From Apostichopus japonicus (lineage: Eukaryota > Echinodermata > Holothuroidea > Aspidochirotida > Stichopodidae): a stretch of 64,000 nt of DNA. The position numbers were made by a program, and so were the translations under genes. A model generated the notes under the pieces. The model searched no databases and was not told where the DNA came from. It worked only from the letters and a program-made list of their open reading frames with translations. Below, one piece after another: positions 49,601 through 61,600 of this stretch (position 1 is the first letter of the stretch; the number at the start of each line of letters is the position of its first letter). The stretch spans positions 25,567,489 to 25,631,488 of the forward strand of contig NC_092572.1 of assembly GCF_037975245.1 (NCBI RefSeq). The letters are read 5' to 3'.

Positions 49601-52600
49601 TGGCGACGAAGGAGAAGCCGGTTAATTGGTTTGGCTCAGAATATATAGTATTCGTCATTTTTCTTCCCTTTTTCCCTGTAATATTCCATCGGGTGATTCA
49701 GGCATGACTTCAACCAAACAGAATATGATTTGTTTCCGCTTGTTAAGTACAATAGACGATATATTTTGAATTGATGGAAACTGACCCTCGATATATATAT
49801 TATACATAAATTTCTGCTGTGATTATCGAATTTAGATAGTGACACAGGCGAGAATTTGTACAGAGGAAGTCATATATCAGGGACAGGTTTTGAATTTTTG
49901 ACTGTCAAGCTTACTGACGCTTTTATGAGGTGACCATATTTTCTTTCCAGATCATCTGGGCACATGAATTTGATGTTGATCCCCCTCCTCTTGCCCTCCC
50001 CCTCTCCTTCCCCCTCTCCCCTCTGCCTCCCCACCCCCTCCCCTCCACTCCCACTGTACCATTGACATACTTTCTATGAGAAGTAGCCACTCAGGCAGGT
50101 TCACATGGTGTTTTTGTGGAACCAGAAGGTAACCTGACTGTGCTAATGTGTCATCAATTGTCATTTCTAATATATTTGATTGATAGGCTCCCATGAAGAG
50201 ATTCCCTTCATTATTATGTATAAGACAACTATTAAGGGGACAAATAAATATACACAAACACCTGCACATACCCTAACTTTAACAACAACCCTTAACAATG
50301 GAATTCTTCGGAGGACATGGCTTTTCTTTGTTCAAGTCCTCAGTAAGATATACAAAACAAGTGCACACAAACACTCACCCCTCCTCCTCTTCCCCAAACA
50401 CACACACAAGAAGCATACATCATTGTATAAAACAACTTCCCACTTTTAAATGAATGCATACACAGCAAAATTACCAAAAGTCCATTTTCCAAAAGAGCAG
50501 TACACGATAGCAAACTTTTTATCTCAACCTCTGGTCAATTGTTATGTACGTATAGTATACACAAATAAAAAAATAATAAAAAAATGATGTCATAACAGTC
50601 TTAAGAGGAGGAAGTGTGATATTTCATTGTCAGCTTTTCTGCAGAAGCAATTTGTATTGGTGAAAATAATGAAATCATTGAATCGCAGAATTTGACCGCT
50701 CATCTGATTGGTTCAGAAGGTTGTATGTGTGTAACAGATTAAAGTCTGGACATTGTGGAGACATTTTCAATCTGTAGTATACTCTGGATGTTTGTTGCAG
50801 TCTGTTTTTTATATCATTGTATGTATTCATTTTTGTAAGTGTAGATGTATATTATATGATATCCTATCATCTTAACATTTTTCCCCTTTGATATGAGTTA
50901 TTCTTAGACTGTTTGTTGTAGTCTGTTTGTTATATCGTTGTATGTATTAACTGTTGTATGTGTTGAGATGTATTTTATATGATATCCTATTATCTTAACA
51001 TTTTTCCCCTTTTATATGAGTTATTCTTAGACTGTTTGTTGTAGTCTGTTTGTTATATCGTTGTATGTATTAACTGTTGTATGTGTGTAGATGTATTTTA
51101 TATGATATCCTATTATCTTAACATTTTTCCCCTTTTATATGAGTTATTCTTAGACTGTTTGTTGTAGTCTGTTTGTTATATCGTTGTATGTATTAACTGT
51201 TGTATGTGTGTAGATGTATTTTATATGATATCCTGTTATCTTAACATTTTTCCCCTTTTATATGAGTTATTCTTAGACTGTTTGTTGTAGTCTGTTTGTT
51301 ATATCGTTGTATATATTAACTGTTGTATGTGTGTAGATGTATTTTATATGATATCCTATTATCTTAACATTTTTCCCCTTTTATATGAGTTATTCTTAGA
51401 CTGTTTGTTGTAGTCTGTTTGTTAAATAGTTGTATGTATTAACTGTTGTATGTGTGTAGATGTATTTTATATGATATCCTATTATCTTAACATTTTTCCC
51501 CTTTTATATGAGTTATTCTTAGACTGTTTGTTGTAGTCTGTTTGTTATATCGTTGTATGTATTAACTGTTGTATGTGTGTAGATGTATTTTATATGATAT
51601 CCTATTATCTTAACATTTTTCCCCTTTTATATGAGTTATTCTTAGACTGTTGTAGTCTGTTTGTTATATCGTTGAATATATTAACTGTTGTATGTGTGTA
51701 GATGTATTTTATATGATATCCTATTATCTTAACATTTTTCCCCTTTTATATGAGTTATTCTTAGACTGTTGTAGTCTGTTTGTTATATCGTTGTATGTAT
51801 TAACTGTTGTATGTGTGTAGATGTATTTTATATGATATCCTATTATCTTAACATTTTTCCCCTTTTATATGAGTTATTCTTAGACTGTTGTAGTCTGTTT
51901 GTTATATCGTTGTATGTATTAACTGTTGTATGTGTGTAGATGTATTTTATATGATATCCTATTATCTTAACATTTTTCCCCTTTTATTCTTAGACTGTTT
52001 GTTGTAGTCTGTTTATTTTATTGTTGTATGTGTTAATTTTTGTAAGTGTAGATGTATTTTATATGATATCCTATCATCTTAACATTTTTCCCCTTTTATA
52101 TGAGTTATTCTTAGACTGTTGTAGTCTGTTTGTTATATCGTTGTATGTATTAACTGTTGTATGTGTGTAGATGTATTTTATATGATATCCTATTATCTTA
52201 ACATTTTTCCCCTTTTATTCTTAGACTGTTTGTTGTAGTCTGTTTATTTTATTGTTGTATGTGTTAATTTTTGTAAGTGTAGATGTATTTTATATGATAT
52301 CCTATTATCTTAACATTTTTCCCCTTTGATATTAGTTATTCTTAGACTGTTTGCTGTAGTCTGTTTTTATTTTATTGTTGTATGTATTAACTTTCATGTG
52401 TGTAAATGTATTTTATATGATATCCTATCATCATAACTTTTGTTTTTCTTTTCCTTCTATATTAGTTATTCTTCCTGTTAACGTATTTTATGACTCCTCT
52501 TGATAAATTTTATATTTATACTGGAATAAATGAATAAATAAATAACTGTAAGAAAAGATATATGATATCATGGTACCCAATAATATAAATAGATATTCCA

Positions 52601-55600
52601 ATGTCCTAGAGTTCAATGTTTAACAAAAGTGTTTGGAAATTTTTCTCTATCTGTAGGTCAATACCATAATCCTAAATATGCATTTTGTATCACAGAAATT
52701 ATACACATTTTTTTCTTTGGGGGGGGGGGGAATATGTATGTGTTTTAACTTTTATATGTGTAGATGTATTTTATATGACATCCTATCATCATAACTTTTG
52801 TTTTTCTTTTCCTTCTATATTAATTATTCTTCCTGTTAACATATTTTATGACTCCTCTTGATAAATTAAATATTTACTGGAATAAATGAATAAATAAATG
52901 AATGAATTAATAAATAAATGAATAAATGTAATAAAAGATATGATATCATGGTACCCACTAATATAAATAGATATTCCAATGTCCCAGAGTCAATGTTTAA
53001 CAAAAGTGTTTGGAAATTTTTCTGCATCTGTAGGTCAATACCACAATCCTAAATATGCATTTTGTATCACAGAAATTATACACAATTTTTTTTGGAGAGT
53101 GGGGGGGGGGCTAATTTATTCACAAGCCTGGATACTAATGAACTAAAAAATGTCCTTGGGTTTAATACAGAAAAATATTAGATAGTGTCCTGGTTTAGAC
53201 TTAGTTTTAATTACTTACTCCCTTAAAATCATGAACATTGTCATTATTGTGGGAAATTTTAATAGCAAGGAATATTAAAATAGGAATTGAACAGAATAAA
53301 ATATACATTTGAAAGTTAATTTTTAAAGACATTTCAAGAGATAAATACGAGAATTGTGGAAAATTTATGAGATAATGAGTCACTATTATTATAATTTCCC
53401 AGAACTTCAAAGTTTTATATCCTTCTTTAATATTGTGATGACTGTTATAATCCTGCTGGTTATAACTGATTTAGTCTAATCAATCTCTAATGACTAGCAC
53501 TATAAAAGGGCATGAGTAATATTTAGCCAAAAAAAATCATGGATAATTATTTTCCTATCTTTTTCATAATATGTCAACTTTGAATAAGACTTTTTATGGA
53601 AGTCAATTTGATGTGAAGAATATTACAAGTATCATAAACTACCTTATAAAAGTGAAAATTACAAACTTGAGAAAATATTTTTGGGCTTCAAAGTTTAAGA
53701 TTTCAACATCCACTCTCATTCTTAGATTAGCACATCCACCCACAATATTTAGTTTGGAATGTATGTTCATAAACATATTTTTGGGTTGTTTTATAAACAT
53801 TCATTTTATAGACTTTTCATAAGCATATCATAAAATCATTTTTTGGACAGCTGACAGCTTTTATTCTTCTCCCCCCCCCCAATCACTCCTCTTCTCATAG
53901 CTCTCTTCCACCCTTTTTTCTCCACACCTTTCTGTCTTTGTCCTTCTCCAGTTTATTCCCCACCCACATCCCTTAATCCTCTCTTTGTCCCTCCACTGTT
54001 TATCTCCTACCTCGCCTCTTTCCCTGTTGGTTTCTTTCTTTCTTCTCTCCATCCCTTGTCGACTAATCCCCTTACATCTATCTCTTTGTGTTCACCATGC
54101 TCATTAAACCTGTCTGTATTCTGTGCATGTTTTTGTCCCTTCTGTTACTGTTACTTGTCATTGAGCCTTTGAAGAAGATCCTGCTAGAATCGAAACTTCG
54201 CCAACTTACTTTTACACAACTTTTATTCTTGTTTTATTTTACAGCTTGATAGAATTAAAGAAGAACGTACGAAAATGTCAGAGGCAGAAAGAACAGCAGA
54301 AGTTAAAAAGGTGAGGCAAGAATCCATTAAAGGCTGCCCCAGTTTATGTTGAATTATCTACAATCTGAAAGATAGATAGATAAAATACAGTAGATTCCAG
54401 TGGCGGAGCGTCCATACAGTCAGGGGGGGGGGGGCGGATGCCCCCCCTGACGGACTCAAATTGACTGCTGACGCCCTTTTCAGCTTTTTACCACTTTTTA
54501 CTTATTCGCGATTATTGACATTTTTACTGCGCTCTCATCTACATATTGACATTTGTCACATTTTTTGGGTGTAACTTTCTGACAAAATGCTCTAACGGCT
54601 ATTTATTCTTCGTTTATCTGCAAATTAGCAAGGGCCGGAAAGGGTCATTTCCGGCGATCTAGGGAGTATCTTAACTCAAAAAAAATCTGTACGCTCCGCG
54701 CCAACCTGTGGTGGCGCTCCGCTTAGATAGTGTCGAAAGCGCCCATACAGACCATTCTCGCCCCCTCTGACCAATACCCGTAGCTTCCGCCACTGGTAGA
54801 TTCACTTTTATCATATCCCTAAAAGGATAAAGAACACATTTGGGATGATAACTATATAAATAGTGGACGGGAACAAATAAAAGTTATATAAAAAGTGAAA
54901 TAAAAACAGAGAAAAGAAAAACACAGAAGGAAATGGCTGTCAAGACATCCATTGAACTTGAAAAGAAGTGGTCAAGGTCATATCCATAGAGATAAGAAAA
55001 TAATGGCAAAAACCAAATGAATAAAACGGTTGATGGTACAGTTCCATATTCAACGGACATTGGTCCATTTATCTACTCTGGACCATATACCAGAATCTCT
55101 GTTATTATTTTATTTATAATGCATCAAAATTAGTTGAGAAACAAAGAAATAAGCTAGGGGATTTATGTTTGAAACAAGACCAAAGATGTTCAAATTTGTG
55201 GGACACAAAATTGTTCTGGATATGCGGATGAAATGGTTCATAAACTGATATTACAGTATAATCACATGATGTTGATCACACAGAGATCTCTTATCGTGAA
55301 AGAATGGTATCGAATACTGTGTAAATGGTCACATTGCTTGGACAGAGAGGTTACAAACTTACAACCGTAACATAAAACGCACAGTTAAAACTACTTTATA
55401 CAGTAAATGCAAGGTGACTGTAAACCAAGGTTGAGTACCCAGTTGTAATGCCAAAAATGCAAGGTGAAGAAGATATAAAGAAGTTCGGAGGGGAGAAAGT
55501 GTTAAAAAAAGTGATCACTTTTCAATATCTCAAGTAAGTATCCAATAAATATATGATTATCTTTTTTTTTCCAACGTTTTTGTACTACCTTCATCATTCT

Positions 55601-58600
55601 AAACAGCACATCCTATATTTTTTTCTTTTTCAAAATTGAGGGCGCTATTTAAAAATTGACCTGTTGGGTTTACTCTTCAATTTGATTTGTTTGAAAATTA
55701 TCACGTGAACTCCTTTACTTGTTTTTTTATGAAATTTTATTGGCAAAAGTACAATATTATGACTTTTAAATGCCAACAATGAATGATGCCCTACTAGGAA
55801 ATGATTTTTCGATTTCGGAGTGAACACAAGTGATTATTATTATGATTATGCCTTGAGACCTGACAGAAAGTTAATTATTTCTTGAAAACCTTTTCACACA
55901 ATTCTGTTTGACAACAGGTGATGGAAGTCGCCAAACAGAAAAGACAGGAAGCTGGAGATGATGATTACGACAGCGATGAAATGGGAAACGGCAGCTCCTC
56001 AGATGAAGACAGCACCGTTCCATCTACCAGTAAGGGCAGAGGAAGAGGCAGGGGGAGGGGTAGGGGTAGGGGCAGAGGCACGAGAGGAAGAGGTGCATCT
56101 GCCAGCAGAGGGCGCCAAAGCAAAACAGCAGAAAAAGAAAGCCTAGGTGAGATAATGGAGCTATTACTGTCGTTCTCTGTGATTTTCGGGATGTCAATGT
56201 CAAGTCGAAGATACGTGTGTATAAATGTGTGTATAATCAATAGGTGGACTTATAAGGATAGTCTAGGTGGACATTTATTTTGGACTGATGACAGATTGAA
56301 CATTTGGAGGACTGCATTAGATTTGTACAAAGCGTCTATCAAGACAACAGCATTTGAAATTGATATAGTTTGTACCCAAAGTGAACTTGAAACAAACAGA
56401 TTGGATGTCATAGTTGTACAGTGGTAGTGGAAATGTTTTGTATTTTAGATCCTCCTGCAAGCAGGAACTCGCGAAGAAGCCTCAATGGCTTATCAAAGCT
56501 GCATTCTGACCAAAGTCAGTCTTTTACATTAATTTTTAACGTCCATGATTATGAATTTTCAATATTCAACAACTCTGACATAACTGGACGATATACATAA
56601 ATCTTGGAGTGACTCCAACCGTGGACCTTATGATTGGAAGGCACCGGCGTTAACCACTGAGCTAACACTCCTTATATATAACATATAATAATAATAATCA
56701 GCAGTCATTTTACGAACCTTAAGCGACCACAAATGTGGAAGAAACCGGCAAGAAGCTTATGGATTACAACTTACACGTCGGGTGGCTTCCAATTTAGCAT
56801 TATAACTCAAATTTGGAAGCTTTTCAATTTAGAAAGTTATTTCAGATAGGAAAACCATAGATTGCTCTTGGATGAAAAAAAAAAAACCACCTTACCACGA
56901 CCCGGCCGGGTATCGAACCCGGTACCTCCGGATTGCTAAGCCTCATTTGCTTCAAATGCCACCGCCTTTATCCACTCGGCCACAGCACCGGTTAAATATA
57001 TAATATACATATTTCCAATCTTGAAGTAGAAAGTTTGGATGTAAATTGTAAATAAAAGTATAAAAAGGATCTTTTTCTTCTTCTTCTATGGGGGGGGGGG
57101 GAGGCATCACACCTGTTTGCTTCAAGTTCACTTTGATCAATATCTCATCAAATCAAAATTAAAATTTTTCTTCTGACTTTTCCTTTCAAGTAGACTCTGT
57201 AAAATGATAAGTACAGCAGGATGAGTGTTGGTTACAATTGGAATTTAATTTTTAATTTTTCCTTTGCTATGAGTACTAATCGCAGTACAACGTTAAATGT
57301 GGAATGAGATGGCGGACTTTGCTACAAATCCCTTTGAGTAACATAATAAGACCTAACATATACAAGATGACTCTATCACACACACAGTTCAGCATCAGTG
57401 CTAGAACCTTGCTGAAGCAAGTCTAATCAGAATTATGGCTGACACATTAAAATTCCTTGTGCAGTGTAGCGTTTAATAATCTCATATCAAAAAAGTGGCC
57501 TAGGTATCAATCATCCAGCCAGCTGTTTTCCTGGTTGGAAATTCACAGAACTGACATTTGTGAGAAGATAGTCTTAGGACGGTGAGATATCTTTCTATGT
57601 TGGTGTATCTTCCAGCAGTTGTGAAAGTCTTCACGAGAAAGATATTCGATGGCATATCGTTTTTGGAGATTTCTTGGATTTTTTTAAAGAAAATTCTTTG
57701 GCGAAGGTGAAACAAACAAAATAAAGGTAGTCAGTATAATCCCCCAAGTCATAGCATGCTATAATTGCTAGAAGTTTTCAAAAACTACTTTCCTGGAGGT
57801 CTTTACTCTCCGAATTGTTCTCAGACATTTTTAAGGCACACACAAGATGACTGAATGTCCCAGTGAGTAAAAATTTCCTCGAAGATTTTAATAAAAACAG
57901 CACTGAAAGAATTTTGACCAAAGGTGACCATATTTGAATATCTAGCATATTTGGGGCCAAAACAGCATACCTTTAAGATGATAGATCTGCTCATAGCCTT
58001 TCTTTATGTTAATGGATTCAGTTTTGCGTGTGTTCACTATATAACGTCAAGACCTTGTTTAAATTTTTGTTTACTTCCAGTCTCAAATAGCAGTACATCT
58101 TCCAGGTCAGCCAGAAATAGCCAGATAAAGCAAAAGGCATTGCCATTTGGCAGCAGAGGTAAGGCTTCGTGCATATTAATTAACTCTTCTTCTGTCCCCC
58201 CCTCCTTCTCCCCTTGTTCCCCCCCATCACTCCTCTTCTCATAGCTCTCTTCCACCCTTTTTTCTCCACACCTTTCTGTCTTTGTCCTTCTCCAGTTTAT
58301 TGACTACCCGCTTCCCGTAATCCTCTCTTTTTCCCTCCACTGTTTATCTCCTACCTCTCCTCTTCCCCTGTTGGTTTATTTCTTTCTTATCTCGATCCCT
58401 TGTCTACTAATCCTCTTACATCTTTCTCTCTTGTGTTCACCATGCTCATTTACCTGTCTGTATTCTGTGCATGTTTTTGTCCCTTCTGTTACTGTTACTT
58501 GTCATTTAGCCTTTGAAGAAGATCCTGCTAGGATCCAAACGTCAGGCCAACTTACTTTTACACATATTAATCTTGCTAATATAATTCGGGGCGAAGTGGT

Positions 58601-61600
58601 GCATCAAATTGCTATCGGCCAGAAAAAATAGCTAGATGCCACAGATGACCCTTGTCCAAAAAGTCTTTTCAGCAGAGGCTTAAAATCAATCTTGTGAATA
58701 TAACGCTGGGCGATAGGGAGCATACAATTGCTACCAGCACACTGGTCCTACTTGCAATGCTGGGGCCTTGAAGCAAGCAACGCATTGGGCTACGGCCCCG
58801 ACGAAACTTGCACCTATGACGACCGGTGGACAGAACGAAGTATAGGTTGGAATAAGTTGAGACTAGTGGAACACTAGTAGTTGTTACTCAGAGTTTCACA
58901 ATCATCAGACAACTGTTGTTCTTGTTGACCAGTTGTGTGACGATTGCTCAATGCATGAAACTCTCAGTAATATTTACTAGCGTTCCACTAGTCTCAATCA
59001 ATTCTCACCAATATGTATAGTACACAATGTATTCCCTCCGGATAGTCATGGGTAACCTAGGCTAACAACTTTCCATTGTATGGCAGTCACTTTTGACTGG
59101 ATCATTCAATGTAATCTCAGGAATGACCTTATTGTTTATTTATTTATTTGTTTTTGTTTCCACCAGGAAACACATCCAGGAAGCAAGTTATCCAATTTGA
59201 GGTAAGTCATGAAGTAATCATAATGTTTGATAGATATGATTTCCTCCCCCCCACCCCCCCCCCCCCCTTCGCAAAATGCTTTTATTTCTCACACTGTGTG
59301 ATTTATATGAATTAAGCAGGTCAGCGTGTTTTTGCAAACACTTAAGAATGAGATACGGTTCTTATATTGATGCATTTAAATATCAAAATAGATCTTTATT
59401 TAAATTTCAATGAAATATAGCTCAAAGCACAAACCTGCAACAACACTTTAGTAAGGGAGAAGCATAGCCCTTATTTGCATACGAGATTCAGGGCAGATTG
59501 TGTGATGAATAAATTGAAAAGCTAGCTTCAATATGTAGTTTGATGCCAGTTTATTGTCACAAATACCTTACAGCTTTCACCACCTAATGTTGTGCTTTGG
59601 TAAGTTGAACGAACCACTAGCTTGCATGGGGTGGGGGGGGGGGGAGAAGGGGTAAGGGGTAAGGGGCTGTTATTTTATTATAATTGAAATCACTTTTGCA
59701 GCTTTACATTAAAATAGCAAAGCTGTTAAGTTAGGTTTTGTAACCTATATTACAAGGTTACATATAGGTATAGGCAGTAAGTAAAAAGTTGCTCAAATTG
59801 CAAAGGAAATTGTTTCGTCATTGATGCAAAATTTAGCAGGATCTTTCTTGAATCATCTTGTATGTAACTATCTTTTATTCATAAATTCATCGTTCATAAC
59901 AGGGTCTTACATGAGTTCATCACATTAAAATGTGTCAACATACATTTCTTATACATTCTTTATTTTTATTTATTATTATTATGATTATGATTATTGTTAT
60001 TGTTATTAATATGATTATGATGATGATTATTATTATTAATATAAATATTATTGTGATTATTATTGTGATTATTATTGTGATTATTATTATTATGATTAAT
60101 ATTATTATCATAATTATTATTTTTTAGGATGACAGTGATGAAGACATGTCCACGTCCTCCAATTCCTCCAGAATCAGAAAAAGGTAAAAAAATGAGAATT
60201 AATGTAAAAGTGGTTGTTGATGAGTATGTATGTATGTATGTATTTTAGATCCTCCTGCAAGCAGGAACTCGCGAAGAAGCCATCATTGGCTTATCAAAGC
60301 CGCAAGCTGACCGAAGTCAGTCTCTTACATTCATATTTTACGTCCATGATTATGAATTGTCAATTGTCAACAACTCTGTAACTGGACGACATACATTAAT
60401 CTGGGAGTGACTCGAACCGGGGACCTTATGATTGGAAGGCACCGGCATTAACCACTGAGCTAACACTCCTAGTGTGTGGCAGTTAATGTCATCTTACAAG
60501 AAAAATCAAACATACTTTAATGAAAGCAGAACACCACTCAATCAGATTTAACTCTTATCCAGAGAAATTTTTATTCTATGCTTAGTATGGCTAATGATGA
60601 AAGCCTGATGAGATCGCTGATTACACTGTGAGCACTTTAAATAAAAAAAGTAGCCTTATCCAGTATCATATCATAGCTACAATTTATTAGCATTCCTGTT
60701 CCATCCCTGACTATTCCTGCGGGGAAGGGGAGGGGAGGGGGTACTTTGCCCCTGCCCTCCCCCCTTTCTTTTAACGGAATGATGTTGAGAACTTAATTAA
60801 TATCAGGAAGGTCCAAAATATATGGCAATCATGGGAGGCAGGACCAAATATTGATAAATATCGTCATTTTTCCAATCTCACCCATAGACGGGAATCAAGT
60901 CCGGAGGCGGTTGTGACTGTTGAAGATTCAGATGTGAGTAGGAAATGTATATTTGACAAATATCCAGCTCAGCTTCCGTGAGATGGATGGACTTTACATA
61001 AAACCCTCTAGCAGGTGTCTGCTCAGATGGCATATTTAATCCAAGAACAGACGATGTGAAATGGATAACATTATAAATTAGCATGTTTGTATTTTTGCTT
61101 GTGTTTAGGCTTGGTGTTTGTTATTATTGTGTAGGTTATATTTGTTTCTGTAAAGCACTGTGACTTTTGTAGAGCGCTCTATCAAATACCTAGTAATAAT
61201 AATAATAATAAACATCTGGTAGGACACTTCAAGAGTGTTTGTGTGTGCTGGTGGTGGTGGTTGGGAGGGGGCGAGGGGAGGGGGAGGGGTGCATACTAGC
61301 AATTACTTACTTTTGGGTATTTTTCCTGGATGATGTGAACAAGAATCACATAACTCTATCGATTAATACAAAATGCATGCGTTTTGATTATACTTCATTT
61401 CAGAACATGAAGGAACTTTGGACATTTGTTTTCATCTAGAGAAAATTTTTTTTTTACTTTGATTGAAAGTGTTGATTATTATTTTTGGTTTGTTAGTATT
61501 TGGGAACAGTCGTGATTCTTCAGTCATTTACGTTTGAATTTTTCACTCTTTTCCTCTTTTTCTCATTAATTTTCAGGACGAAGATCCATTCAGCGTACCC

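Larger units (their letters stand above)
41675..54244 (+). other. 12.6-kb intron 13 of canonical MRE11
   Basis: Phase 0 intron, by far the largest of the gene. It holds a SINE, an antisense GPCR gene, a 44-bp minisatellite, a 123-bp minisatellite and a family R repeat. 41675-45640 and 48000-50780 show no gene or clear repeat beyond short simple tracts (for example a ~100-bp degenerate duplication at 43300-43440). Confidence 0.8.

Noticed and set aside
54416-54450. G and C homopolymer runs as a possible assembly fault
   Set aside because: They lie inside a MITE with perfect target duplications, and the related element at 6933-7303 has similar runs.
56441-56520. Possible extra MRE11 exon after a TATTTTAG acceptor-like site
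   Set aside because: The same sequence recurs at 60241 as a dispersed SINE, and the 55918-56146 to 58081 join already keeps frame.
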